A stretch of 64,000 nt of DNA from Chitinophagales bacterium (GCA_022360175.1 JAKSDI010000025.1:1-64000), one strand, 5' to 3'; numbered from the stretch's first letter, positions 26,442-35,954 are shown. A program made the numbers and translations. Notes: a model not told the origin generated them from the sequence alone.

Positions 26442-27086
26442 ATGATCAAAGTTCTTTTGGCAGATGATCACCAATTAGTGATTGATGGAGTAAAACTGAT
26501 GATCTCAGAGGCAACAGATATTGAATGTGTTGGCTGGGCTAATAATGGGCAACAAGTATTGAATCACCTGGAAACATTGAAAGTAGACGTATTAATGCTG
26601 GATATTAATATGTCAGTAATGAATGGAATGGAAACGTGTAAAGCTGTTCATATTCGCCATCCTGAAGTGAAAATTGTCGCCTTGTCTATGCTAAGAGAAG
26701 CCAGTGTAGTGAAACAAATGCTAAAGAATGGTGCTTCGGCTTATCTGCTAAAAAATGCAGGTAAACAGGAAGTGCTGAATGCTATACGAGCTGTTCATTC
26801 AGGTGAAAACTATTATAGCCAGGAAGTAGCACAGGCCGTTATGGCAAGCCTCAGTGCAACTCCTCCCAAAGAAAAAACAGTGCTCTTTCCCGATTTGACC
26901 CGTCGGGAGAAACAAGTATTGAGGTTGATAGTAGAAGAGTATACCACTTCTGAAATTGCGGAAGAGTTGTCCATCAAATTTGGTACAGTAGAGACCCACC
27001 GGCGCAATCTCTTGATTAAGTTAGGCGCTCGAAATACGGCTGGTTTAGTACGTACTTGCCTGGAATACAATTTATTGGAGCTATAA
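26442..27086 (+). CDS. LuxR/NarL-type response regulator
   Basis: From the ATG at 26442 the protein has 214 residues and starts in the canonical way (MIKVLLADDHQLV). It has phospho-acceptor Asp54 (DVLMLDINMS), a conserved switch region (VKIVALSM) and a C-terminal LuxR HTH (LTRREKQVLRLIVEEYTTSE, then GTVETHRRNLLIKLGARN). No histidine kinase gene adjoins it, so it is an orphan regulator in this window. The next gene downstream encodes a T9SS surface protein, 202 bp away. Confidence 0.92.
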   Translation: MIKVLLADDHQLVIDGVKLMISEATDIECVGWANNGQQVLNHLETLKVDVLMLDINMSVMNGMETCKAVHIRHPEVKIVALSMLREASVVKQMLKNGASAYLLKNAGKQEVLNAIRAVHSGENYYSQEVAQAVMASLSATPPKEKTVLFPDLTRREKQVLRLIVEEYTTSEIAEELSIKFGTVETHRRNLLIKLGARNTAGLVRTCLEYNLLEL

Positions 27087-27288
27087 TAATTACCCATTTT
27101 CAAAGAAGAACAATTTTATATTGTGGAGGATTTCTATGGGCAACGAGCATTCGCTTTGTTGCCTTTTTATTTATCCCTCTTTCTATGAAATCCTATAGTT
27201 TTTCGAATACAGTTTTCTGTAGGCAGCGCTCCACTGATATATAGAACTTTGGAGCATCTTTTAACACTTTATCATACAGAAAACCATT

Positions 27289-29346
27289 ATGAGAAATCTT
27301 ACGATTCTTTTTTTCTTTTTTCTAATCTCTGTGTCAGCCGATGCGATTAACTGGATAGGTGGGAATGGCACCTGGAAAGATGGCGCTAACTGGAATACAG
27401 GAACAGTGCCCGGGCCAGGAGATGATGTCTATATAGGTAGTGGCAATGTAGAAATATCGGATATAGCTTTTGCCGCTAAAGTATCCGTCGCGCCTGGAGC
27501 GGTTTTAAACATTACTTCTACGGGAGAGCTAATCATAGACTATGCAGGTGAAAACATATTTCTATATATAGAAGGTAATTTAAAGATAGACGGACAAGTG
27601 CAACTGAAATCTTATGGAGCAGGCGATATTATATCATACTACATAAATATACGTCCATCAGGTACTATAGAGAATAGTGGATACATCGGTATTATTGGTA
27701 ATGAGACAGGAACTGGAGTCTCTTTAAGATCTGGGGGGAATTTTATGAATCGGGGCTTAGTAGAAATAGAAAATGTTTGGTCTGGCTTTTGGGCAGCTGG
27801 TTTTGTTTACAATGATGGTGATCTTGTTATAAGCGAAATAGACAGATTTGGTATCACTTGTTATGGTGAAATTCAAAATGAAGGCACTATTCAACTGGAA
27901 GATATTTACCTGAGTGGTATAGGTAACCATGGTGCTATTGAAAATAAAGGAGAGATATCTATAGATCATACAGGAACGCAAGGTATCAGAAATGAAGATG
28001 GAGCGAGCTTTATTAATCACCCGAATGGCGATGTTTACATACAACATGCAGATTCTTATGCTCTTTATAATTTCGATAATGGAAATTTCCATAATCAGGG
28101 CGATTTATCTATCAATCATAATCATATAACTGCGTCAGCGATTAATAATGCAGGAGTTTTTTCAAACTATCATACAGGAGAAGTAAATGTCAATTTTACT
28201 CATAGATATGGAATAAGTAATGGGGGCACTTATGTGAATAATGGAAATACAAGTTTCCATACAAATACCGGAAGAGGGGGAGTTAATAATGGTGGATTTT
28301 TCCAAAATATAGGGATACATGCTCATCTATGGATTGATGGAGGGAATGAAAGGGGAATTAATAATTTTGGCTTTTTTGATAATCGATCAAAGGCTGAGAT
28401 AGTGAATACGACAAATGTTGCAATTCTTAACAGCGCTGTGTTCCGCAATCGCTATGGAGGGGATTTATATATTCAAAATAATAATAAGGGTATTTATAAT
28501 ACTTCGATATTCATAAACAAAGATGCTATACTAAAAATAAGTAGTAATTATTCAGCTAGTTATGATATAAGCAATGCGAATATCTTCGAGAATGAAGACT
28601 GCGCACAATTGTATACTGAAGGGCGTATTGAAAATCATAATGGAGCCATCTTTAAAAACGATGCCTGGCTTACAAATACCTACAAATCAAATCATGCTAT
28701 ACTGGGCACATTTACCAATGATGGAGTTATTGAAGACTGGTGGGATAAACTGGGCAGTACAGGAATAATAAACAATGGGGCGATACTTCGCCTTCTGCAA
28801 GGACAACTATATGTAGGCCAGCCTTATGATGATGCGATTGCTTTAGGCAGCTTGTCCAATATCAATATTATAGGTTGGTGGCTGGATGATCAGGGGAATA
28901 CTCCGGCAGGCGTTTATGACCCTATGGATAATAGCTTTACTCCTTCATCTAATGCAGCGGGTTATCAGGAGCTTTATGTGGAAGTAGAGCATGATCTGGG
29001 AATGCTGTGTAAATCACAATTTCTAAGGGTAATGCTGGAGCATAAAATAAGCAGCTTTAATAATAGCCACCCAGCCTCTGTGAGCACTCCAACTCCTGAA
29101 TCAGAATCATTTAACCTATACCCCAATCCAGCCTCTGAAAAATGCCAGCTAACAGGATTGCCAGTAATGGAAATAACTACTTCTATTGAATTACTAAATA
29201 CACAAGGACAGTTGATAAGAACCTATTCAATGGAAGCATCGAATTCCAGTGTAGAGTTGGACTTGTCGGGTCTGTCTTCAGGAGTATACTATGTACAAAT
29301 AGCTGGCAAAGAAAGATTGCTACATAAAAAATTAATTATTCAATAA
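27289..29346 (+). CDS. Large repetitive T9SS-secreted surface protein
   Basis: The 685-residue protein has a signal peptide (to about 19), an opening motif WIGGNGTWKDGANWNTGTVP found at the start of many Bacteroidota surface beta-helix proteins, and then a long Asn/Gly-rich repeat region (about 110-470). Its units have the form G-x-I/F-x-N-x-G (for example NSGYIGI, NRGLVEI, NEGTIQL, NKGEISI, NNGNTSF, NNGGFFQN), probably a parallel beta-helix. The C-terminus (about 610-685, FNLYPNPASEKC to LHKKLIIQ) is a type A T9SS sorting domain. It is thus exported across the outer membrane and attached to the surface. Role in adhesion is inference. Confidence 0.85.
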   Translation: MRNLTILFFFFLISVSADAINWIGGNGTWKDGANWNTGTVPGPGDDVYIGSGNVEISDIAFAAKVSVAPGAVLNITSTGELIIDYAGENIFLYIEGNLKIDGQVQLKSYGAGDIISYYINIRPSGTIENSGYIGIIGNETGTGVSLRSGGNFMNRGLVEIENVWSGFWAAGFVYNDGDLVISEIDRFGITCYGEIQNEGTIQLEDIYLSGIGNHGAIENKGEISIDHTGTQGIRNEDGASFINHPNGDVYIQHADSYALYNFDNGNFHNQGDLSINHNHITASAINNAGVFSNYHTGEVNVNFTHRYGISNGGTYVNNGNTSFHTNTGRGGVNNGGFFQNIGIHAHLWIDGGNERGINNFGFFDNRSKAEIVNTTNVAILNSAVFRNRYGGDLYIQNNNKGIYNTSIFINKDAILKISSNYSASYDISNANIFENEDCAQLYTEGRIENHNGAIFKNDAWLTNTYKSNHAILGTFTNDGVIEDWWDKLGSTGIINNGAILRLLQGQLYVGQPYDDAIALGSLSNINIIGWWLDDQGNTPAGVYDPMDNSFTPSSNAAGYQELYVEVEHDLGMLCKSQFLRVMLEHKISSFNNSHPASVSTPTPESESFNLYPNPASEKCQLTGLPVMEITTSIELLNTQGQLIRTYSMEASNSSVELDLSGLSSGVYYVQIAGKERLLHKKLIIQ

Positions 29347-29353
29347 ACGTGAG

Positions 29354-29402
29354 TTTTTGACAGCAAAGCCGGCCTAAGTGCCGGCTTATTTGTTGTCAAA
29401 AA
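29354..29402. terminator. Bidirectional terminator after the surface protein gene
   Basis: The core stem AAGCCGGC/GCCGGCTT with a CTAAGT loop (29366-29387) sits inside an outer stem TTTTTGACA/TGTCAAAAA (29354-29362 and 29394-29402). The nested structure supplies a T-run on either strand. It serves this gene and the convergent DUF4249 gene. Confidence 0.8.
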
Positions 29403-29455
29403 ATATTTTGCTAAAAGGATCGTCCAAAGACACATCGTAATAGAAAACCTTGTGA

Positions 29456-30340
29456 CTACAATTCTATTTCCTTGATTGAAAATCCACCAAAAATACCTAG
29501 GCCATTGTTTACATTTGTATAAACCTGCACCGGCTCGGCAAAGGGTTCATCTCCTGTTAGTTTAAATCTATCAAAGCTTTTGAAGTAATTATAAAGTGAT
29601 TCTTCTACTGATTTTACAAGCATGAATACTTTATAATTTTCAGAAGGTATATCCTCTGGGATAAAGGAATATAAGGTTGCTTCGGTTTCATAGAACTGGC
29701 CATTAAAAGTATTGTCCTGTAAATAAATTCTACTAAATCGGTCTGTCCCATCTCCAATTGATGCATTATCCGTCCTGGAATCCAGAAGAGACAGCTCATT
29801 TTGAAGCTTGATAATTTCTCCTGATGGTTCTTCTATTAATACGAAGGACTCTATGATGTAGTAATGACTACTACTACCATCATCACTTATTTTAAAGTCA
29901 ACTTTAAATTGTATTTCTCCGTCAAAGCTGGTTGTTGTAGTTTGATCAATAGTAAAATCTACGGGATGGGGTAAACGCCCTGTTGCATCAACGGTAGTAA
30001 ATCCATTTGCAGAGACCTCAATATGGTAAGTTTGATCAATGATAGGTTTCGTATTATTTGCAGAAATATAGTTTCCATTACTACCATGTATTAGCTCCTC
30101 GATAATATTTCCTGAAGCGTCTTTTAAGAAAACACTGGCGGAACTAAGGGCAGAAGGTTGTTCGGGAGTTGCAATGCTTGTGCTTTTACTTACTTGTACG
30201 CTCCATTCTTTACTTTCTGAAAAAGCTGCATTGACAACTATTCGGGGTTGTGTTTCTATTGCAGGTAGTGGTAATTCCTTTGTACATGAAAAGATGAAAA
30301 GACTAATGGAAAAGATGAAAAAACAAGTTCTATTTTTCAT
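29456..30340 (-). CDS. DUF4249 family lipoprotein
   Basis: I chose the start at 30340 because it opens a lipoprotein signal (MKNRTCFFIFSISLFIFSC, lipid-attached Cys at 19); the open frame extends 22 codons upstream without adding sense. The 294-residue mature protein has the opening segment LPAIETQPRIVVNAAFS and beta-rich sequence typical of DUF4249. These lipoproteins are nearly always encoded directly downstream of a TonB-dependent receptor, as here (80 bp), and are thought to sit on the surface and help substrate capture. The ligand is unknown. Confidence 0.88.
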   Translation of the reverse strand: MKNRTCFFIFSISLFIFSCTKELPLPAIETQPRIVVNAAFSESKEWSVQVSKSTSIATPEQPSALSSASVFLKDASGNIIEELIHGSNGNYISANNTKPIIDQTYHIEVSANGFTTVDATGRLPHPVDFTIDQTTTTSFDGEIQFKVDFKISDDGSSSHYYIIESFVLIEEPSGEIIKLQNELSLLDSRTDNASIGDGTDRFSRIYLQDNTFNGQFYETEATLYSFIPEDIPSENYKVFMLVKSVEESLYNYFKSFDRFKLTGDEPFAEPVQVYTNVNNGLGIFGGFSIKEIEL

Positions 30341-30420
30341 GTTGATTATTTTTTGATTTTGAAGTGGATTTCTTCTGTTACGTACTTCGTTTATGTGTAT
30401 TCGCACAGCGAAGAAATGCG

Positions 30421-32916
30421 CTAAAATTTTAAATGATAAGAGAAGTAAGGCAAAACAGGGATCAAGCTTGTTTGCTGAAGCTTTGTAGTGCCATTAGCTT
30501 GTCGAAGTGCAGAGACTGAAAAAGGATTCTTTCTGTTGTAGGCATTGTAAACTCCAAAACTCCAGCTTCGCTCACCCCATTTAAGCTCTTTATGTAAATT
30601 GACGGAAAGGTCAAGTCTGTGATATGCCGGAACTCTTTGATTGTTCCTACTGCCAATGTATTTAATATTTGGGTCAGTGTTTTCATTTTCTTCTTCTCCT
30701 TCTTCCCCTTCTTCTTCGAAATCTTGGAAAATGTCTGCTTCTGGTAATGGTTGGTATACCTGGGTGGGCAAAGTGTAGGCAAGCCCTGTCCCATAGACCC
30801 ATACGGCACCAATATCGATTCTCTCACTGAATTTGTGTGTTATAACTGCGCTTATATCGTGGCGGCGGTCATATTTGTAAGGGAAAGCTTTTCCAAAATT
30901 AAGTCCGGGTACTGTTCTGTTTGACCAGGAAAGAGTATAACCAATCCAGCCTGTTGTATTGCCCTGTTTTTTCTCTAGTAAAAACTCAGCACCATAACTA
31001 GTGCCTTTACCAGCAACTACTTTGTCTTGCCAGTTTTGACTACTCCCGAACACACTTATTCCATCTTTATACTCTAACAGATTGGACATCGTTTTGTAAA
31101 AGCCTTCAACATTCATTTCTAAACCAAAGGGTAAGCTACGGGTGTAAGCTATTCCATATTGCTCTGCCGACTCAGGTTTTACCCGTTTTGTACTAGGTAC
31201 CCATAAATCCGTTGGAAGCCCCAAACCTGGGCTACTTAGCAAATGGATAAATTGATTCATCTTAGAGTAGGAAACTTTGATAGAGCTTTTATCATTCAGT
31301 AAAAAACTTGCAGCTACTCTGGGTTGAAAGGAAGTATAATTGGTGGTATTAACAGAGAAAGCTGCAAAATGAAGTCCAGGATTAATTTTTACTCGTGCTC
31401 CAATGGCCATATCATCCTCAATATATCCATAGTATTCATTTCCTTTAATAATACCTCCTCCCTGAGTATTATTGACATTTGTACTGCCCTCCGTGATTTT
31501 TTCAGAAATTACAGTTGGCTTGAATTGATGATAGATTACACCTGCTCCAAATCGGATATAATGATTGTTGGTTGGTATATAATCAAAATCAACTTTAGCT
31601 GTATAATCCGTTATTTCAGAAAATGATCCTAAATCATAAGTGACGGGGTTTTCTGTATTTAGTTCATTTTCCTTAGACTTAATGCCCAGGTTAAATTTAT
31701 ACTGGCTATAAGTTAGGGTGGTATTGCTAAATAGTTTTGGGTTAAGCTGTTTGTTCCATCGTAATGCGAAGATTTTATTACCCCATTTCAAACTGGCGTC
31801 TTCTGAGGAAACTCTAGTGGCTTCATCTTGACTTGTGTCTACATTCTTTGTCAGCATTGACATTTTATCATCACCTAAATATCCACTTAAGTATAAGCGA
31901 TTACCTGGGGCAAATTGATGATTCACTTTAATGTTCAGGTCATAAAAATGGTATTTGGTTAAACCTTCTTGTTTCCCTTTTTTTATTCGCTGTTTCTGAA
32001 TAGGGGTTGTCAATAGGTCAATCCATGTTCGCCTTCCTGAAATATTAAAAGAAGTTTTGTCTTTAATGATTGGTCCTTCCAGATTGAACTTGCCAGAAAT
32101 AAGCCCTACAGACGCACTGCCCTGAATTTTTTTCAAATTACCCTCTTTCATTCGAATGTCTAGTACAGAAGATAATCGGCCTCCGTATCTGGCGGGAAAA
32201 CCTCCTTTTATTACTTCTGCACTTTTGATGGCATCCCCATTAAATACACTCATGAAACCAAATAAATGATTGGCATTATAGATAGGAACCCCATCCAGTA
32301 ATAATAAATTTTGATCAGGCCCACCTCCTCTAACATACAAACCACTAGATCCTTCACTACCTGATTGAACACCTGGTAATAGCTGGACGATCTTAATAAC
32401 ATCGCGTTCTCCCATCAGTACCGGTAATGCTTCTACTTTCGACATGGAAAGTTTTGTTGTACTCATTCTATTTTCCTGATGCCTGGAAGGACCTGACGAT
32501 TCGGCTGTTACAACTACTTCATCGAGCGTTTGGCCATTTATTAATTCTACATCTAGTTCTATATTTTTGACCAAATCAATGGTTTTGATCATTGGCTGTA
32601 AGCCAACATAAGAATAAGTGATCTCATATGTGCCTTTTGGTAGTGTAAGGCTATAAAACCCATAAATGTTAGTTGTAATCCCTGTACCATTAGTCTTTTC
32701 ATAAACAGTAGCGCCTATCAGCGTTTCACCACTTTCCGCCTCTTTTACATAACCACTTAGTGTATAATTTTCCTGAGCGATCAGTGAAGATGAAAGAAGA
32801 GCGCATAATAACAACAAACCAATTTGAGCGTTTTTTTTCTGTAAAGAATGGAGAAGCTTCGAGCTTGAAAAGGCTATACGAATGATGCTTTGCGTGGAAA
32901 GTTCTTTTTTATTCAT
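30421..32916 (-). CDS. TonB-dependent receptor with carboxypeptidase-like regulatory domain
   Basis: From the ATG at 32916 the protein has 831 residues (an ATG 14 codons upstream is possible). After a long signal region ending LLLCALLSSSLIAQ comes a CarboxypepD_reg-like domain (LSGYVKEAESGETLIGATVY), then the plug (about 130-240, VLMGERDVIKIVQLLPGVQS and LYVRGGGPDQNLLLLDGVPI) and a 22-strand-type barrel ending in an aromatic-terminated strand (YFSYHLKF). It imports an unknown substrate using ExbB/ExbD/TonB. The pairing with DUF4249 is standard; no SusD homologue is present. An acidic Glu-rich insert (EEEGEEGEEENE) lies in an outer loop late in the barrel. Confidence 0.93.
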   Translation of the reverse strand: MNKKELSTQSIIRIAFSSSKLLHSLQKKNAQIGLLLLCALLSSSLIAQENYTLSGYVKEAESGETLIGATVYEKTNGTGITTNIYGFYSLTLPKGTYEITYSYVGLQPMIKTIDLVKNIELDVELINGQTLDEVVVTAESSGPSRHQENRMSTTKLSMSKVEALPVLMGERDVIKIVQLLPGVQSGSEGSSGLYVRGGGPDQNLLLLDGVPIYNANHLFGFMSVFNGDAIKSAEVIKGGFPARYGGRLSSVLDIRMKEGNLKKIQGSASVGLISGKFNLEGPIIKDKTSFNISGRRTWIDLLTTPIQKQRIKKGKQEGLTKYHFYDLNIKVNHQFAPGNRLYLSGYLGDDKMSMLTKNVDTSQDEATRVSSEDASLKWGNKIFALRWNKQLNPKLFSNTTLTYSQYKFNLGIKSKENELNTENPVTYDLGSFSEITDYTAKVDFDYIPTNNHYIRFGAGVIYHQFKPTVISEKITEGSTNVNNTQGGGIIKGNEYYGYIEDDMAIGARVKINPGLHFAAFSVNTTNYTSFQPRVAASFLLNDKSSIKVSYSKMNQFIHLLSSPGLGLPTDLWVPSTKRVKPESAEQYGIAYTRSLPFGLEMNVEGFYKTMSNLLEYKDGISVFGSSQNWQDKVVAGKGTSYGAEFLLEKKQGNTTGWIGYTLSWSNRTVPGLNFGKAFPYKYDRRHDISAVITHKFSERIDIGAVWVYGTGLAYTLPTQVYQPLPEADIFQDFEEEGEEGEEENENTDPNIKYIGSRNNQRVPAYHRLDLSVNLHKELKWGERSWSFGVYNAYNRKNPFSVSALRQANGTTKLQQTSLIPVLPYFSYHLKF

Positions 32917-33147
32917 ACTGATTATGTTTAATGATTTGCGGCGGATTAGATATTTCATAAAGGGGGCAACTTAATTTTGCTCCCTTACTTATTTGTGATT
33001 GGAGACATTTCCATTTTTATTTTCCCCTATTTCTTTTTTATATCTGTATACCAGGATGGAAAATGTGTAGATGAAATTGATAAAGAGCGGTTTTGAAATA
33101 TATTTCTTAGATTGGAATATTGCTTAGACTCATTTACGCTAATCTTT

Positions 33148-33702
33148 ATGGATGTAAAGACTGAACTCTTACCAAAAGTGATGGAAGCTGCCGTTTTTGC
33201 TGCTGTCAAACATCAATATCTTCGAAGAGGAGGTTATGATCAATTACCTTACATTAATCACCTGCTTAAGATTACCAATGAGCTGATTACTATAGGAGGT
33301 GAAAGAGATGAAGCCTTGCTCATCGCTGCGGTTTTACATGATGTGCTAGAAGATACCGATACAAATTTTCAGGAATTAAGTAGTCTGTTCGGCCAGGAGG
33401 TAGCTTCTATTGTTAATGAGTTGACAGATGACATGTCGTTGCCTCATAAAGTACGCAAAGAATTGCAGGTGACAACGGCTGCTAAGCTTAGTCGCAAAGC
33501 TCAAATTATCCGTTTGGCTGATAAGGCCAGCAATATCCGTGATATTTTTACTTATCCTCTTAATTGGCCATTGGAGAAAAAGATTGCTTATGTCGATAAT
33601 GCAGAAGCAGTTGCTAATGAAATTAGTGGAGAAAACCCAAAAATTGATGCCTGGCTTCGGGAGACTATCCTCTGGGCCAGAGGCATTATTAAAAATTCTT
33701 GA
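33148..33702 (+). CDS. MESH1-like HD domain hydrolase, probable (p)ppGpp hydrolase
   Basis: The ATG at 33148 gives 184 residues. The HD-domain ligands match small alarmone hydrolases (SpoT hydrolase domain / MESH1): His38 (PYINHLL), His64-Asp65 (AAVLHDVLEDT) with the following Glu-Asp, and Asp125 (IIRLADKASNIRDI). These proteins remove the 3'-pyrophosphate of (p)ppGpp; MESH1 can also act on NADPH. There is no synthetase domain. It lies 10 bp upstream of a pyruvate-kinase-family gene on the same strand, so the two are co-expressed. The upstream gene is divergent. Confidence 0.87.
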   Translation: MDVKTELLPKVMEAAVFAAVKHQYLRRGGYDQLPYINHLLKITNELITIGGERDEALLIAAVLHDVLEDTDTNFQELSSLFGQEVASIVNELTDDMSLPHKVRKELQVTTAAKLSRKAQIIRLADKASNIRDIFTYPLNWPLEKKIAYVDNAEAVANEISGENPKIDAWLRETILWARGIIKNS

Positions 33703-33712
33703 TTCGAGAAAT

Positions 33713-35536
33713 ATGTATTGGAAAAAAGAAAAAATTGAGAGCATGCTGGCTCAGGTAGAAGAAATAATCAGCAGAGCTCTTGCAGCCAAGGAGTTATATC
33801 GGCCAATGCTGGAAAAAGTACACCCCAACTCTCAGGCTGCTGCCCGCAATCTCATCTATTATCGGGCGATGCGCCAGCAGGATATTCGAAACTTACAAAA
33901 GCAATTAGGACGGATGGGCTTATCCCGTTTAGCGAAAGCGGAAAGCCACGTATTGAGTAGTTTATATATCACGCGTTCTATTTTATCGAGCATCGTAAAA
34001 GACGAAGCTGTACAATTTCAGCGAGCAGGCCTCTCTATTCGCAAAGGCAATCGCTTACTTAAAACCAATGCCAAAGCTTTGTTGGGGCCTCGATCAAAAG
34101 GGCGCAGGACTCGTATTATGGTTACCTTGCCAAGTGTAGCGGCCAATGATTATCAGCTAGTAAAATCCCTTTTGGAAAAGGGAATGAATTGTGCAAGAAT
34201 CAATTGTGCACATGATGGCCCTGAAGAGTGGGAGCAAATGGCTGCCCATGTCAGGAAAGCTTCTGAAGAGTTGAAACGTTCGTGCAAAATTGCAATGGAT
34301 TTGGGAGGGCCTAAAGTAAGGACTGGCCCATTGGTAGAAGGGCCCAGAATTAGAAAATACCGGCCAATAAAGGATAATCGGGGACAGGTCATTCAACCTT
34401 TAGAAGTGCGCCTTGCTCCTTATGAAGGGGATGATCCGTCTATCCCTCATATTCCTATATCTGCTTCTGATTTGAGCAGATTGAGTGAAGGCCAAACATT
34501 ATATTTCCGGGATACGCGCCATAAAAAGCGCCAGTTGGAAATATTGAGTGTAGATGAGGAAGGAGCTAGAGGACATTTGTTCAAAACTACTTACCTAGAG
34601 ACAGGCATATCCCTGTTTACCAATAAGAAGTATTCTAAAAAGCCGATTAAGGTAGGTGCCTTGCCTTGCCAGGAAGCGCCCATCTTATTAAAAGCAGGGG
34701 ATGAGCTATTCTTACACGATGTCAGTAGTAAAGGACAGCCAGCTCAATATGATAAAAAAGGAGATTTAATAGAAATAGCACATATAGGATGTACTGCCAG
34801 TGAACTATTCACACAAGTCGAAGTAGGAGAGCCTATTTTGTTTGATGATGGTCAGATCGAAGGGGAAATCCTGGAAGCTACTGAGGAAGGGCTTAAGATT
34901 AAAATAGTACATACTAAAGAAGGAGGAGGAAAACTGAAACCAGATAAAGGAATCAATTTGCCTGAAAGTAAATTGACAATCAGAGGCTTAACACAGAAAG
35001 ACAAAGGAGACCTGGACTATCTGGTGAAATATGCAGATGTAGTCAATCTATCCTTCGTCAATTCTGCCCAGGATGTGCAAGACCTTATTAATGAACTGGA
35101 TCGACTAGGTGTACGAGATGAAATGGGGGTAATACTCAAAATCGAAACCCAGCAAGGTTTTAATAATCTACTGGAGATATTACTTACTGCGATGCAATTG
35201 TACCCAGTTGGAGTGATGATTGCCAGAGGAGACCTGGCTATAGAATGTGGTTGGGAAAATATAGGTAGGGTACAGGAAGAAATTCTCTCTTTATGCCAGT
35301 CTGCCCACCTTCCTGATATATGGGCTACTCAGGTGTTGGAAAATTTGGCGAAAAGAGGTATTCCTTCTCGTGCTGAAATCACTGATGCTGTAATGGCACA
35401 ACGCGCCGAATGCGTGATGCTCAATAAAGGCGATTATATCCTCAGTGCAATAGAACTACTAGGTAGTATACTTAAGGATATGGAGCCTTATCAGGAGAAA
35501 AATGCACCGATGCTTCCGGCGATGAAGGCATTTTAG
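33713..35536 (+). CDS. Atypical pyruvate kinase family protein
   Basis: The ATG at 33713 follows the hydrolase stop by 10 bp; the longer open frame overlaps that gene and is rejected. The 607-residue protein has a helical N-terminal extension of about 125 residues, then a pyruvate-kinase barrel. Markers are INCAHDG (R-x-N...H loop), AMDLGGPKVRTG, a large B-domain insert, ILKIETQQG (catalytic Lys and Glu), MIARGDLAIE (metal-binding Asp) and WATQVLENL. Near the end CVMLNKGDYI replaces the usual MLSGET, and the C-terminal allosteric domain is missing. This belongs to the bacterial MLNKG-type subgroup whose activity is little studied. The stop codon region is duplicated 660 bp downstream. Confidence 0.85.
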   Translation: MYWKKEKIESMLAQVEEIISRALAAKELYRPMLEKVHPNSQAAARNLIYYRAMRQQDIRNLQKQLGRMGLSRLAKAESHVLSSLYITRSILSSIVKDEAVQFQRAGLSIRKGNRLLKTNAKALLGPRSKGRRTRIMVTLPSVAANDYQLVKSLLEKGMNCARINCAHDGPEEWEQMAAHVRKASEELKRSCKIAMDLGGPKVRTGPLVEGPRIRKYRPIKDNRGQVIQPLEVRLAPYEGDDPSIPHIPISASDLSRLSEGQTLYFRDTRHKKRQLEILSVDEEGARGHLFKTTYLETGISLFTNKKYSKKPIKVGALPCQEAPILLKAGDELFLHDVSSKGQPAQYDKKGDLIEIAHIGCTASELFTQVEVGEPILFDDGQIEGEILEATEEGLKIKIVHTKEGGGKLKPDKGINLPESKLTIRGLTQKDKGDLDYLVKYADVVNLSFVNSAQDVQDLINELDRLGVRDEMGVILKIETQQGFNNLLEILLTAMQLYPVGVMIARGDLAIECGWENIGRVQEEILSLCQSAHLPDIWATQVLENLAKRGIPSRAEITDAVMAQRAECVMLNKGDYILSAIELLGSILKDMEPYQEKNAPMLPAMKAF

Positions 35537-35641
35537 GGCGATAAGAATTCCACATAGGCTCTTCTTGCTTGTCTTAATCCCAACAGGATTATGGATGATT
35601 TGGTCCACGAATTACACCAATCACACGAATTTCTTGTATGG
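35513..35641. repeat. 129-bp direct repeat, first copy (includes pyruvate kinase 3' end)
   Basis: These 129 bases recur at 36173-36301 with a single difference (A at 35530, G at 36190). The repeat starts inside the last codons of the pyruvate-kinase gene (LPAMKAF-stop) and runs into non-coding sequence ending in CACGAATTACACCAATCACACG-type motifs. The second copy thus carries a relic of the gene's tail. Confidence 0.95.
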
Positions 35642-35700
35642 AGATTTGTGAAATAAGTGTAATTACTCAGTCAGGTTGTAGCCTGCTTCATGAGAAAAGT

Positions 35701-35800
35701 TCGTGGACCGATCCACGATGCTTTATGCTTGTTGTATACGATAGGTATGGGAATAGCGTATAGTATCAAGGCTACATACCGATAGATATCGGTACGACAA
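35701..35800. repeat. About 100-bp unit with terminal hairpins, copy 1
   Basis: The unit begins with the hairpin CGTGGA-CCGA-TCCACG (35702-35717), continues ATGCTTTATGCTTGTTGTAT, and ends with TACCGATA-GA-TATCGGTA (35777-35794). It aligns along its length with 35851-35954. Both copies keep the two hairpins although the bases differ. Confidence 0.75.
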
Positions 35801-35850
35801 ACAAGAGGATATCGAGGCTATTAAAATTTAAAAATAACAGATATAGTTCG

Positions 35851-35954
35851 TCGCGGAATGTTTCCGCGATGCTATATGCTTGTTGTATACAATAAGTAAG
35901 AGAAAAGCGCATACTACTATCGAGGCTACATACTGATAGTTATCGGCATGACAA
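35851..35954. repeat. About 100-bp unit with terminal hairpins, copy 2
   Basis: This copy has CGCGGAA-TGT-TTCCGCG (35852-35868), then ATGCTATATGCTTGTTGTAT, and a second hairpin TACTGATA-GT-TATCGGCA (35931-35948). Compared with copy 1, a T-A pair in the first stem is replaced by C-G, so pairing is retained. This suggests that structure, in RNA or single-stranded DNA, matters. Confidence 0.75.

Noticed and set aside
27757-28092. 111-codon minus-strand open frame inside the repetitive surface protein
   Set aside because: It is a shadow of the Asn/Gly repeats of the plus-strand gene.
30462-30827. 121-codon minus-strand frame within the TonB receptor region
   Set aside because: It lies in a different frame of the receptor gene, opened by an acidic Glu-rich loop. 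The receptor frame is clearly real.
33539-33712. Upstream extension of the pyruvate-kinase-family frame
   Set aside because: It overlaps the MESH1-like gene in another frame and adds no family-like sequence. The ATG at 33713 right behind the hydrolase stop is the natural start.
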